DNA of 64,000 bases from Micromonospora eburnea (GCF_900090225.1 NZ_FMHY01000002.1:3782001-3846000), one strand, 5' to 3'; shown: positions 9,082 to 18,085, counted from the first letter of the stretch. The notes: a model not told the origin generated them from the letters alone. Made by a program: numbers and translations.

Positions 9082-9543
9082 CCGCGTGCTCCCTCTCCCC
9101 ACAGCGCCCGTCGACCTGCAGGTCTACTCTTCCGCCCGGCATGGACGTGGGTCGCCGCCGTGACGGTCGCACCGAACCTACGGACCCACGCGCGGGCAGG
9201 TCATCGGACACCTGTGGAAGATGGCAGGCATCGACTCCTACGCCTGTCGCACCGTCGCCGGAACCATCGCCTCGGCGGCCACGTGGCTCGACCGCCGGAC
9301 CGTCGATTCAGGAGCCGTCCATCATTGACAGCCACCCGAAGATGCGTTCAGGATTGGCCCGACCGCCGCCCCGACCGCCCACCGGGCGCTCACCGATGTG
9401 AATTCACGTCCGCGGACCCCGTTCGCCGCACCGGTTGCGGTAACCGATTCCTTCAGCCCTCGCCCGCTTGTCGCGGGTCTCGATTCCGCCGATCGTCGCG
9501 GGCCATGAATTCCCGCACCTGCCCACCGACAGAAAGGGAGAAC
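9082..9543. other. 462-bp divergent intergenic region (S15 / M14 peptidases)
   Basis: I found no credible gene in either strand. The region must hold the promoters of both secreted peptidase genes. Its one clear element is a perfect 12-bp palindrome, GACCTGCAGGTC at 9113-9124, 32 bp upstream of the S15 start, a possible operator. The M14 ribosome binding site (AAAGGGAG) is at the right end. Confidence 0.5.
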
Positions 9544-11970
9544 ATGCGAGTGTCAATCTCGGGTGACCGCCGCTGGCGGGCACCCGTCGTCGCGATCGCG
9601 GCCTTCTCGGCCGTGCTTCTGGTCAGTCCCGCCTCCGCCGTCACACCGGCCGGCGGCGCAGCCGGCCAGAGCGTCGAGCTGAACCGGCTTCCCGACGAGG
9701 AGGCGAGTGTGGTGGAGATCCTGCTCGCCGACAGCGGTGAGCTGGACGAACTCGTCGCCACCGGCGTCGACCTCGACCACCACGTGTCGCGCACCGAGGA
9801 GGGCATCGTCGTCCACGCGGTCGTCACCCCGAACGAGGTGGCGGCCCTACGCGCCCGGGGCTACCAGGTCGGCGACGTGCTCTTCCGACCCACGGACTCG
9901 GCGGAGCGCGTCGCGGAACGGGACGCGACCATCGCCGCGCACAAGGCGGAGAACCGGGCCTTCACCGCGTCCCTGACGGCCGCGGACACCTCGGATGTGA
10001 AGATCATCCGCGCCGACTACTACACCTCCGGCACCGACCAGATCCTGTCGGTCGAGGCGAAGTGGGCCGAGGGTCAGAACTCGACCAGCACCCTCACCGT
10101 GGTCCGGGACAGCGGCCCCGGCACGGCGCTCGGCTCGGGCGGCACCCAGACCATCTCGCGCTTCGTCGACGCCGGCGTCTACCTCTACCACCGGGGCGCC
10201 TCGACCGTGACGACCCGCCCGGACCGGATCCAGATCACCAGCCCGACCGGCGGGGTCGCCGTCGCCCAGGTCAAGGAATGGCTGCCGATCCCGGCCGACG
10301 ATCCAGAGGGCCCCGGCTACCAGAAGGACTTCGTCACCAGCTATCTCACCCCGACCGAGCTGTACGAACGGATCCACCAGCTCGCCGCCGAGTTCCCCGA
10401 CCTGGCCGAGGTCGTCGAGCTGCCGTATCAGACGAACGGCTACCGCCGCAAGGCCCAGACGGTGCTCGGCACCACGAACGCCAACCGGGTGGCGGTCGAC
10501 TCGCTGGCCTGGGGGCACGAGGGCGGCAACGAGATCTCCGTCGAGCTGGTCAACCCGGGTGCCGCCGGCCGTCCCCTGTCGGTGAGCGTGACCGGCAAGG
10601 ACATCCGGGTCAGCCTGGCCACCAACGCCAGCGGCGCGCTGACCACCACCGCGGCACAGGTCGTCGCCGCGCTGAACGCCAACGCCGGGTCGCTCGTCCG
10701 GGCGTACACCTACCGCGGTGACGCCGGCGCCGGAGTGGTCGCGGCCACCGCCCGGACGGCGCTCACCGACGGCCTGAAGGCGCCGGCCAGCGTATCCCGA
10801 GACCCCCACCCGATGTACGCCATCCGGATCGGCAAGCACCGCGACGGGTCCCGGATGGGTGTCCTCGCGTACGCCCAGGAGCACGCCCGCGAGTGGGTCC
10901 CGCCGCTGGTCGCCATCGAGACCGCCGAGCGGCTGCTGCGCAACTACGGACACGACGGCCGCACCAAGCAGCTGGTCAACAACCTGGACATCTGGATCGC
11001 CCCGTCGATCAACCCGGACGGCGGCCACTACTCGTTCTACGACTACGCCTCGCAGCGGAAGAACATGACCAACCACTGCCCGCTGACCGATGCCGCCGAC
11101 GCCCTCGGCCGCAACTCGTGGGGCGTGGACAACAACCGCAACTACACCGAGTACAGCCTGTTCGACGGCTACTCGGGCGCGTCGAGCAGCTGCACCAGCG
11201 GCACCTACGCCGGGCCGAGCGAGCTGTCCGAGCCGGAGGACAAGAACCTCGACTGGCTGGCCCAGCACAAGAACATCAAGTTCTCGATGAACCTGCACTC
11301 CTCCGGCAACTACTTCATGTGGTCGCCGGGGGCGTACGCCACCCCGGGCCGGATCTCGGCGCCGCGGCCGACCCTGGCCGAGGAGTCGTTCTTCTGGGGC
11401 GCCTCGTCGCGGATCCTCACCGCGATCAAGCGGCACCGCAACATGGCGGTCACGCCGGCCCGGACCGGCCCGATCTCCGACGTGCTGTACTCGGCGGCCG
11501 GCAACTCCGGCGACATGCTCTGGTACAAGTACGGCATCTACGCCTGGAACTTCGAGGTCGGCACCTCGTTCCAGCCGGCGTGGGCGGAGGCGCACCAGGA
11601 GACAATGGAGTTCGCCAACGGCCTGGTCGAGCTGATGCGGGTGGCCCGGGACTTCGACACCGACCACCAACGGCCGAAGAGCGGCCTGTCGGTGACGGCG
11701 AGCAGCACGCCCGGCATGGTGGACGTGACGTTCACGGTGAGCGAACCGGCGGCGGTCTTCTACACCGTCGACGGCAGCGCACCGACCTACTCGTCCACGC
11801 TGTACGCCTCGGCCGGCATCCGGGAGGGCGGTGAGACGCTGACCCTGCCCGTGGGGACGAAGATCCACTGGTTCTCGGTGGACGCGGCCGGCAACGTGGA
11901 GAACAACTACCGCGCCGACGGCACGGGTAAGAACTATCAGAAGGGCAGCGCGGTGCTGCCCACCAGCTGA
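9544..11970 (+). CDS. Secreted M14 family zinc carboxypeptidase
   Basis: This 808-residue protein has a signal peptide ending near PASAVTPA, a ~270-residue N-terminal region, and an M14 carboxypeptidase domain. Zinc ligands are His447 and Glu450 (QEHAREW) and His585 (NLHSSGN); the general-base glutamate is Glu671 (NFEVGTS). A ~110-residue insert, VAVDSLAWGHEGGNEI onward, sits between the start of the peptidase domain and the first zinc ligand. The last 95 residues form a chitobiase-type Ig-like fold (VFYTVDGSAPTYSS). It should trim C-terminal residues from extracellular peptides. The ATG at 9544 follows AAAGGGAG; the long open frame upstream is antisense noise over the S15 gene. A strong hairpin follows the stop. 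Confidence 0.88.
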   Translation: MRVSISGDRRWRAPVVAIAAFSAVLLVSPASAVTPAGGAAGQSVELNRLPDEEASVVEILLADSGELDELVATGVDLDHHVSRTEEGIVVHAVVTPNEVAALRARGYQVGDVLFRPTDSAERVAERDATIAAHKAENRAFTASLTAADTSDVKIIRADYYTSGTDQILSVEAKWAEGQNSTSTLTVVRDSGPGTALGSGGTQTISRFVDAGVYLYHRGASTVTTRPDRIQITSPTGGVAVAQVKEWLPIPADDPEGPGYQKDFVTSYLTPTELYERIHQLAAEFPDLAEVVELPYQTNGYRRKAQTVLGTTNANRVAVDSLAWGHEGGNEISVELVNPGAAGRPLSVSVTGKDIRVSLATNASGALTTTAAQVVAALNANAGSLVRAYTYRGDAGAGVVAATARTALTDGLKAPASVSRDPHPMYAIRIGKHRDGSRMGVLAYAQEHAREWVPPLVAIETAERLLRNYGHDGRTKQLVNNLDIWIAPSINPDGGHYSFYDYASQRKNMTNHCPLTDAADALGRNSWGVDNNRNYTEYSLFDGYSGASSSCTSGTYAGPSELSEPEDKNLDWLAQHKNIKFSMNLHSSGNYFMWSPGAYATPGRISAPRPTLAEESFFWGASSRILTAIKRHRNMAVTPARTGPISDVLYSAAGNSGDMLWYKYGIYAWNFEVGTSFQPAWAEAHQETMEFANGLVELMRVARDFDTDHQRPKSGLSVTASSTPGMVDVTFTVSEPAAVFYTVDGSAPTYSSTLYASAGIREGGETLTLPVGTKIHWFSVDAAGNVENNYRADGTGKNYQKGSAVLPTS

Positions 11971-11985
11971 GACAGAGGACAACCT

Positions 11986-12024
11986 GGTGCCGGGTACGGT
12001 GGCTCACACCCCGTACCCGGCACC
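11986..12024 (+). terminator. Hairpin terminator after the M14 carboxypeptidase
   Basis: Perfect 14-bp arms, GGTGCCGGGTACGG (11986-11999) and its complement (12011-12024), flank an 11-nt loop 16 bp after the stop codon. There is no T tract. Confidence 0.75.
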
Positions 12025-12182
12025 CGGCCGTCACGCCCGACATCGGCCGATCTGATCGACCACCTCGACATCGGCGGGATTCGTCGCCGGCGACGGCCGG
12101 TGTGGACGACACCTGCCGACTCATCCCGATGCCTCACGTTCCTGGTCTGCCCTGTCACGATCGGCGCCCGATCGGACATGGG

Positions 12183-12755
12183 GTGAGTGTGAGCTCCGGA
12201 ACTGACCACGAGGACCGCTTCCGACGCGTGTACGCCAGCAACTTCCAGCCGCTGCTGGCGTACGCCCTGCGCCGCGCCGAGCAGCCCGAGGACGCGGCCG
12301 ACGTCGTCGCCGAGACCTTCCTTGTCGCGTGGCGCCGTGGCCACGAGATGCCGGACGACGCCGAAGTCAGACTGTGGCTGTACGGCGTCGCCCGACGCGT
12401 GCTTGCCAACCACCGTCGCACCGGCCTACGCCGCGAGCGACTGGGTGAGCGGCTCAGACAGCGGATGAGAGACGTCGCCGCCACCGACCCGGGCAGCGAG
12501 GTACCCGAACGACTCGCCGTCCAGGCCGCGTTGGCCCGTCTCGGCGAACTGGACCGGGAGGTGCTGACGCTCACCGTCTGGGAGGGCCTGGAGCCGCGCG
12601 AGGTGGCGGCGGTCCTTCGGGTGAGCCCCGCCGTGGTCCGAACCCGCCTGTCACGCGCGCGAGCCAGACTGCGCGATCTCGTCAGTGACGACCTCGCCCC
12701 ACCCGGACATGTACTCGACGTCCTGACCGCACCCGCCCCGATGGAGGGCCGATGA
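12183..12755 (+). CDS. ECF-type RNA polymerase sigma factor
   Basis: This ~190-residue protein has sigma-70 region 2 (FRRVYASNFQPLLAYALRR through DVVAETFLVAWRRG and WLYGVARRVLANHRR) and region 4 (LDREVLTLTVWEGLEPREVAAVL, then SPAVVRTRLSRARARL). It lacks regions 1 and 3, as ECF sigma factors do. The start is uncertain: GTG at 12183 and 12189 are both close to the region 2 boundary, while an upstream in-frame codon at 12102 would add 27 residues unlike the family. The downstream gene overlaps by 4 bp (ATGA) and probably encodes its anti-sigma partner. Confidence 0.85.
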   Translation: MSVSSGTDHEDRFRRVYASNFQPLLAYALRRAEQPEDAADVVAETFLVAWRRGHEMPDDAEVRLWLYGVARRVLANHRRTGLRRERLGERLRQRMRDVAATDPGSEVPERLAVQAALARLGELDREVLTLTVWEGLEPREVAAVLRVSPAVVRTRLSRARARLRDLVSDDLAPPGHVLDVLTAPAPMEGR

Positions 12756-13819
12756 CCGACGAGCACTTCGACCAGCTGGTCCGGAACGCCGACCCCTACC
12801 GGCCCGACATCATCGGACACCTCGGCGGGGCACAGCAGGCCCTCCTGGAGGAGATCACGGCCGTGCCACCCCTCCATCAACTCCTCGAACCACCGCGCCC
12901 GCGCACCCCGGCGCCCCGCGGCATGGTCCGCCGCACGGCCGGTGCGCTGGCCGCGGCCGCGGTGCTCGCCGGCGTCCTGGCCGCGCCCGCCGTGCTCCCC
13001 GAGCATCCGGACGACAGCCCGGCCGCCCCCGCCGGCACCCCCATCGTGTACTCGGCCGCAGCGATCAAGGCCGCCGAGGACAACCCGCGGCTGCTGATCA
13101 ACCGGCCCGGCTGGAAGGTGACAACCGTCTACGGGTTCGCCGAGCAGGAGGGCACCATCAGGTTCCGCGACAACAGGCGGGAGCTGGAGATGAACTGGTA
13201 TCCAGCCGGCTCGTACGAGGGCTTCTACGCCGACCGGCTCAGGGTCAGCAAACCGGAACCGGTGACGGTCGACAGTTGGCCGGGTGACCTCTTCATCTAC
13301 AACACCGGCGACTTCGAGGTTCTGCTTCGCCCTCGCGACGGTGTCATCGTCGCGCTCCGGACCAGCGGCAACTGGACGCGGGACAGCCTCGGTCGGGTGC
13401 TCTCCGACGTCGTACGCGTCGACGCCCGCACCTGGCTGGCCGCGCTTCCGGCGCAGGTCGTCACGCCGGACCGGGTGGCCGCTGAGGCGGCCAGGGTGCT
13501 CGCCGACGTGCCGCTTCCGCCAGAGTTCGACACCGCCACGCTCGGTGACATCGGCGCGAACGTCCCCTACCATTTCGGCGCCGAGGTGATCGGCCGCGTT
13601 GGCTGCGCGTGGATCGCGGAATGGCTACGCGCCAAGCGGACCGGCGACGACGCCGCACTCCAGCGGGCCACCGACGCCTTGCGCGGCAGCCACCGGTGGC
13701 GGGTGCTGCACCAGATGAACGAGAAGGGTGACTGGCCGGAGGTGTTCTGGGAGATCGCCGACGACGTCGTCGCCGGGAACCCGCCGGCCACGTACGCCCA
13801 GGGGTTGGGCTGTTCCTAG
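12752..13819 (+). CDS. Membrane protein, probable anti-sigma partner (CU044_5270-like)
   Basis: This 355-residue protein has an N-terminal cytoplasmic segment of ~60 residues, one transmembrane helix (about residues 63-85, AGALAAAAVLAGVLAAPAVL) and an extracytoplasmic domain of ~265 residues. It resembles the membrane proteins usually encoded directly after actinobacterial ECF sigma genes. Its start overlaps the sigma factor stop by 4 bp, so the two are translationally coupled. No zinc-binding HxxxCxxC anti-sigma motif is visible, so anti-sigma activity is inferred from topology and context only. The outer domain could sense a cell-envelope signal. Confidence 0.65.
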   Translation: MTDEHFDQLVRNADPYRPDIIGHLGGAQQALLEEITAVPPLHQLLEPPRPRTPAPRGMVRRTAGALAAAAVLAGVLAAPAVLPEHPDDSPAAPAGTPIVYSAAAIKAAEDNPRLLINRPGWKVTTVYGFAEQEGTIRFRDNRRELEMNWYPAGSYEGFYADRLRVSKPEPVTVDSWPGDLFIYNTGDFEVLLRPRDGVIVALRTSGNWTRDSLGRVLSDVVRVDARTWLAALPAQVVTPDRVAAEAARVLADVPLPPEFDTATLGDIGANVPYHFGAEVIGRVGCAWIAEWLRAKRTGDDAALQRATDALRGSHRWRVLHQMNEKGDWPEVFWEIADDVVAGNPPATYAQGLGCS

Positions 13820-14451
13820 TCGCTCGTGCGCTGAGCCGGCCCCTCCCCACCGCTCACGTATCGGCCAGCCCGGGGACGGGGCACCTACGTCGCCGAGCGC
13901 CCCGGACAGTAAGGTTCTCGCTTCCTGCGAACCTGATGGCGTAAACGAATCACGCACTCGGCCGGAGCCCGCCTGATTCGTTTACGCCATCAGGTTCAAA
14001 GGGCCCGACAAGCACGACTGCTCCCGCCGTGAGCAGTGGTGCCGGCCGGTCGACAGCCACGAACCGTTCAGTCATGCCTGATCGACATCTCAACCGAGGG
14101 GCGAGTACGCGCCATCAGCATGGAGCGGCATTGGCCGCGTATCGGACAGCCTTCGGTTCGCCGAGTAGAACATCCGGCCTGATCAGTGGCTATTGAAGAT
14201 CATCGGTTTGACGGATCGGGGTCTCCGGACAGCGATCGACAAGGGTCGGTTGCTCGGCTCACCCATTGCTCCCCGACCGAGGCCGTGTGATTGTGCTCCA
14301 GCGAGCCCGCCAACCCCCGGCGGCTCGGACGGTCGATCTGTCGAACCGGGGCCACGCCGGCAGCTCCGGAGACCGGCCGCCACCTTGCCTCGCAACCCAC
14401 GTCACGCGCCCCGACCGGGCTCCGCGTGCCCAGGAACAGGAGCACACCCCC
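13820..14451. other. 632-bp intergenic region before the M4 protease
   Basis: No convincing gene is present: the frames here lack actinobacterial third-position GC bias and family motifs. It contains the perfect 24-bp inverted repeat at 13929-13997 described separately. The rest should hold the promoter of the M4 metallopeptidase gene; I could not assign -35/-10 boxes with confidence. Confidence 0.5.
13929..13997. repeat. Perfect 24-bp inverted repeat with 21-nt loop
   Basis: Arms 13929-13952 and 13974-13997 are exact reverse complements, beginning GAACCTGATGGCG on the left. The arms are AT-richer than the surrounding DNA, no T tract follows, and the element lies 110 bp after the nearest stop. 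It could be a terminator, the stem of a small palindromic mobile or repeat element, or a protein binding site. The arm length and perfection exceed an ordinary terminator. Confidence 0.85.
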
Positions 14452-16506
14452 TTGAAGCTCTCACCCCGCCTCGCCGCGCTCTCGGGCGCGGCCGCGGCCG
14501 GCCTGATCGCCGCCGGCACCGCCGCGGCCGTGCAGGCCGCGCCCCCCAGCTCCAGCCCCGACCCCGCCCAGGCCCGCGTGCTCGCCGCCAACTCGGCCAG
14601 CGCGTTGGTCGCCGGCCGGCCCGCCTACCTGCACGCCAGCGCCGACGAGGCGTTCGTGCAGCAGCAGGTCATCTCCTCCGAAGGCACCCAGTACGTGCCC
14701 TACGAGCGCACCTACAAGGGACTGCCGGTCGTCGGCGGCGACTTCGTGCTGGCCACCGACGCGGCCGGCAACCTGAAGTACGCCTCCGTCGCCCAACAGC
14801 GGAGCATCGGCAGCCTCGCCGTCACGCCGAAGGTGACCTCGGCCAGCGCCGCGAAGACCGCGCGCGCCCAGCTCGCAACGGTGAGCACCGTCGAGGGCAC
14901 CACGCTGGTCGTCTACACGCTCGGCGCCCAGCCGGCCCTGGCCTGGGAGACCACCGTCCGCGGGACCGACGCCGAGGGCCCCAGCCGGCTCACCGTCGAC
15001 GTCGACGCGTTGACCGGCGCCGTCCTGCGTACGCAGGAGCACATCGTGTACGGCACCGGCACCGGCGCGTGGAACGGCCCGAGCCCGCTCACGCTCAACA
15101 CCACGCTGTCGGGCAGCACATACTCCATGAAGGACCCGAGCGTCACCAACCTGAGCTGTCAGGACGCCGCCAACAACACGACGTTCAGCAAGTCGACCGA
15201 CGTCTGGGGCAACGGCACCGCCACCAACAAGGAGACCGGCTGCGTCGACGCGCTGTTCGCCGCGCAGACTGAGCACAAGATGCTCTCGCAGTGGCTCGGC
15301 CGCAACGGCGCCAACGGCAGCGGCGGCGCATGGCCGATCCGGGTGGGCCTGAACGACCAGAACGCCTACTACGACGGCACCCAGGTCCAGATCGGCAAGA
15401 ACACCGCGGGCCAGTGGATCGGCTCGCTCGACGTGGTGGCCCACGAGATCGGCCACGGCATCGACGACAAGACCCCCGGCGGCATCTCCGGCGGGGGCAC
15501 GCAGGAGTTCGTCGCCGACACCTTCGGCGCCGCGACCGAGTGGTTCGCCAACGAACCGGCCGCGTACGACGGGCCGGACTTCCTGGTCGGCGAAAAGATC
15601 AACCTGGTCGGCAGCGGCCCGATCCGCAACATGTACAACCCGTCGGCGCTCGGCGACCCGAACTGCTACTCCAGCAGCATCCCGAGCACCGAGGTGCACA
15701 AGGCAGCCGGCCCGGGCAACCACTGGTTCTACCTGCTGGCCATGGGCAGCAACCCGACCAACGGCCAGCCGACCAGCACCACCTGCAACGGCAGCACCGT
15801 GACCGGCCTGGGCATCCAGCCGGCCATCAAGATCATGTACAACGCGATGCTGCTGAAGACCTCGTCCTCGTCGTACCTGAAGTACCGCACCTGGACGCTG
15901 CAGGCGGCGAAGAACCTCTACCCGAACAGCTGCACCGAGTTCAACACCGTCAAGGCCGCCTGGGACGCGGTCAGCGTGCCGGCGCAGTCCGGTGACCCGA
16001 CCTGCACCAGCGGCTCGCCGACGCCGACCCCGACCGCCTCGACGACCCCGCCGCCGGGCTGCTCGGGCCAGAAGCTGGCCAACCCCGGCTTCGAGTCCGG
16101 CAACGTGAGCTGGACCGCCACCTCCGGCGTCATCACCAACTCGACCGGCCAGGCGGCGCACAGCGGCTCGTACAAGGCGTGGCTCGACGGCTACGGCAGC
16201 GCCCACACCGACACCCTGTCGCAGTCGGTCACGATCCCGTCCGGCTGCCGGGCGACGCTCACCTTCTGGTTGCACATCGACACCGCGGAGTCGGGCTCCA
16301 CGGCCTACGACAAGCTGACCGTCAAGGCGGGTAGCACCACCCTGGCCACCTACTCCAACGCCAACGCGGCCGTCGGCTACGTCCAGCGGTCCTTCGACAT
16401 CTCGTCGCTGGCCGGCACGACCGCCACCATCTCGTTCAGCGGCGTGGAGGACAGTCTTCTGCAGACCTCCTTCGTCATCGACGACGCCGCGGTCAACCTC
16501 TCCTGA
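14452..16506 (+). CDS. Secreted M4 family (thermolysin-like) metallopeptidase with C-terminal beta domain
   Basis: This 684-residue preproprotein has a signal peptide (about residues 1-30), an FTP-like propeptide region (about 35-200), and an M4 catalytic domain. The zinc motif is HEIGH (His331, Glu332, His335), with the third ligand at Glu352 in GGTQEFVADTFG. A Thr/Pro linker (PTPTPTASTTPPPG) leads to a ~135-residue jelly-roll-like domain (KLANPGFESGNVSW onward), like carbohydrate- or substrate-binding modules on actinobacterial exoproteases. The TTG at 14452 has an AGGAG site 8-9 nt upstream and fits the signal peptide. The frame stays open upstream without a peptidase-like sequence. A strong terminator follows. 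Confidence 0.88.
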   Translation: MKLSPRLAALSGAAAAGLIAAGTAAAVQAAPPSSSPDPAQARVLAANSASALVAGRPAYLHASADEAFVQQQVISSEGTQYVPYERTYKGLPVVGGDFVLATDAAGNLKYASVAQQRSIGSLAVTPKVTSASAAKTARAQLATVSTVEGTTLVVYTLGAQPALAWETTVRGTDAEGPSRLTVDVDALTGAVLRTQEHIVYGTGTGAWNGPSPLTLNTTLSGSTYSMKDPSVTNLSCQDAANNTTFSKSTDVWGNGTATNKETGCVDALFAAQTEHKMLSQWLGRNGANGSGGAWPIRVGLNDQNAYYDGTQVQIGKNTAGQWIGSLDVVAHEIGHGIDDKTPGGISGGGTQEFVADTFGAATEWFANEPAAYDGPDFLVGEKINLVGSGPIRNMYNPSALGDPNCYSSSIPSTEVHKAAGPGNHWFYLLAMGSNPTNGQPTSTTCNGSTVTGLGIQPAIKIMYNAMLLKTSSSSYLKYRTWTLQAAKNLYPNSCTEFNTVKAAWDAVSVPAQSGDPTCTSGSPTPTPTASTTPPPGCSGQKLANPGFESGNVSWTATSGVITNSTGQAAHSGSYKAWLDGYGSAHTDTLSQSVTIPSGCRATLTFWLHIDTAESGSTAYDKLTVKAGSTTLATYSNANAAVGYVQRSFDISSLAGTTATISFSGVEDSLLQTSFVIDDAAVNLS

Positions 16507-16514
16507 TCACGGAA

Positions 16515-16554
16515 GAAGCGGCCGGCCGTCGTCCTCCCGGCGGCCGGCCGCTTC
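16515..16554. terminator. Hairpin terminator after M4 protease (convergent)
   Basis: Perfect 14-bp arms, GAAGCGGCCGGCCG (16515-16528) and its complement (16541-16554), flank a 12-nt loop directly after the stop. It probably serves both the M4 gene and the convergent YbaB-like gene. Confidence 0.8.
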
Positions 16555-16635
16555 GTCGCGTCAGCCCGCGCCTCGTCCGTCCCAGGGCCGCCGGGAGCAG
16601 CCGGTAACCGCCCCGGACCGGGGGCGCCGCTCGCC

Positions 16636-17091
16636 TCAGCGGTCCGCCCGGGCGCCCACGTCACCGCCGCGGTTGAGCCGGGCCACAACGTCCTCCATCG
16701 CCCGGCTGAACAGCTCCATCTGCCGTACCGACTGCTCCTGGAGCCCGCCGAGCCGCGCGGCGAGGGCGTCGACGTCGGCCCGCGCCGAGGCGCTGACCTG
16801 GGCGTCGAGGTCGGCGAGGGCCGCGTTGACGGCCACCACGACGTGCCCGCAGACCACCTCCATGCCCGCCTCGGCCAACTGCGGGTCGACGGTGACGGAC
16901 TCGAGCCGGCCACCCTGGACGACCACGGCGCGGACCTGGCCGGCGGCTGCGGAGCCCTCGGCGCGGAGCAACCGCCCCGGGTCGCCGTCGGGTTGCTCGG
17001 CCGCCCGGGACCGCATCGAGGACAGCGCCTGCTGCGTCTGGGTGAGCAGTTCGTCGAGGCTCGCGGCCGCGGAGAACGGGTCGTTGGTCAT
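16636..17091 (-). CDS. YbaB/EbfC family nucleoid-associated protein
   Basis: This 151-residue protein has the YbaB/EbfC fold. An N-terminal helix (SLDELLTQTQQALSSMRSR) is followed by a beta hairpin (GQVRAVVVQGGRLESVTVD) and a C-terminal helix. Standard YbaB proteins, encoded beside dnaX/recR, are ~105-115 residues and bind DNA as dimers. This one is longer and lies elsewhere, so it belongs to the actinobacterial paralogues that often accompany ESX or WXG100 loci. No such genes are visible here. DNA binding is assumed from the family. Confidence 0.75.
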   Translation of the reverse strand: MTNDPFSAAASLDELLTQTQQALSSMRSRAAEQPDGDPGRLLRAEGSAAAGQVRAVVVQGGRLESVTVDPQLAEAGMEVVCGHVVVAVNAALADLDAQVSASARADVDALAARLGGLQEQSVRQMELFSRAMEDVVARLNRGGDVGARADR

Positions 17092-17199
17092 AGCCGCGCT
17101 TTCTTCACGTCTTTCCGGAGCACCGTGACCTTAGCAACCACGCCCGCCGCCGCCGACCCGGCCGGGCACGACGGCGTGCCCGGGCCGCCGTCACCCGAA

Positions 17200-17230
17200 G
17201 AGTGGCCACCCCGGGTGGGGGTGGCCACTC
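17200..17230 (-). terminator. Hairpin terminator after the Rpf-LysM gene
   Basis: Arms GAGTGGCCACC (17200-17210) and its complement (17220-17230) enclose a 9-nt loop, 34 bp after the stop of the minus-strand Rpf gene and before the YbaB gene, insulating the two. Confidence 0.65.
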
Positions 17231-17263
17231 CACGTGGGCGACAGGCTGCCGCCCCACGACGGG

Positions 17264-17911
17264 TCAGGGCAGACGCAGTCGCTGGCCCGGGAAGATCCGG
17301 TCCGGGTCGTCACCGACCACCCGCCGGTTGCGCTCGTACAGCGCCTGCCAGCCGCCGGCGAGGTCGCGCGCGTCGGCGATCTCGGACAGGGTGTCACCGC
17401 GCTTGACCAGGTAGCTGTCGGTGCCGCCCGAGCTCGACGGGGTACGCCGGTGGCCGCGGGTCGCCGGCTGGCCGTCCCGCGACGCCCGCTCGCTGGTCGC
17501 CTTCTTCGGCGATCTGCGGCCGGCGGACTCCGACGTGGACGAGTGGTGCTTCGTCGAGCCGCCCTTGCGGCCGCAGACCGGCCAGGCACCGATGCCCTGC
17601 CCGTCCAGGACCTTCTCGGCGATGGCGATCTGCTCACCGCGGCTGGCCAGGTCGGCGCGGCTGGCGTACCGCTGGCCGCCGTAGCCGTTCCAGGTGCTCT
17701 TCGAGAACTGGAGTCCGCCGTAGTAGCCGTTGCCGGTGTTGATGTGCCAGTTGCCGCCGGACTCGCACTGCGCGATGGCGTCCCAGTTCACGCTGGACGC
17801 GCTCGCCGGTGCGGCCGGCGCGAGGATGGCGGCGGCGCCGGCGACGAGCGCTCCGATGGCGACCCGACGCCCGGTGACGCGTCGGCGACGTGCGACGTGT
17901 TCAGTTGCCAT
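17264..17911 (-). CDS. Resuscitation-promoting factor-like transglycosylase with LysM domain
   Basis: This 215-residue secreted protein has an Arg-rich signal peptide ending near PASASS, an Rpf-type lysozyme-like domain (about residues 38-115: WDAIAQCESGGNWHINTG, GLQFSKSTWNGYGG, with the glutamate of QCESGG as catalytic candidate), a charged linker, and a C-terminal LysM domain (YLVKRGDTLSEIADA to IFPGQRLRLP). Rpf proteins cleave peptidoglycan during spore germination or exit from dormancy; LysM binds the glycan. A ydaO-type riboswitch lies directly upstream, matching the known control of actinobacterial rpf genes by c-di-AMP. GGAGGAA precedes the ATG. Confidence 0.9.
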   Translation of the reverse strand: MATEHVARRRRVTGRRVAIGALVAGAAAILAPAAPASASSVNWDAIAQCESGGNWHINTGNGYYGGLQFSKSTWNGYGGQRYASRADLASRGEQIAIAEKVLDGQGIGAWPVCGRKGGSTKHHSSTSESAGRRSPKKATSERASRDGQPATRGHRRTPSSSGGTDSYLVKRGDTLSEIADARDLAGGWQALYERNRRVVGDDPDRIFPGQRLRLP

Positions 17912-17917
17912 GTGGGT

Positions 17918-18085
17918 TCCTCCACGCCGACGAGGTGAGCTGTCGGGTTCGGGCCGAGGAGCCCGGCCGCCGGATCGGCGGCTTCACCCCGAGGTGTCGA
18001 GCACCGAGGAACATGTGGGTCCCCCGCTCCCGCCTGAGGTCCAGGTACCACAGGCCGGTGGCGGGATTAGGCGTTACCGGCCCGG
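17918..18085 (-). ncRNA. ydaO/yuaA-type c-di-AMP riboswitch upstream of rpf
   Basis: On the minus strand, just before the Rpf-LysM gene, the leader contains the conserved pieces of the ydaO class in order: GGTAACGCC, a GGGGGACCCA segment, GGGGTGAAGCCGC, and the diagnostic tail CGAACCCGACAGCTCACCTC. The ribosome binding site and ATG follow within ~25 nt. The class binds c-di-AMP and usually turns off cell-wall and dormancy genes, among them actinobacterial rpf. The boundaries are approximate; the identification rests on remembered consensus, not a covariance-model search. Confidence 0.85.

Noticed and set aside
7234..9543. A plus-strand frame open across the S15 peptidase gene, continuous with the M14 frame (would give a 1,578-residue protein).
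   Set aside because: It is antisense to a gene with clear S15 motifs. The M14 protein has its own ribosome binding site and signal peptide at 9544.
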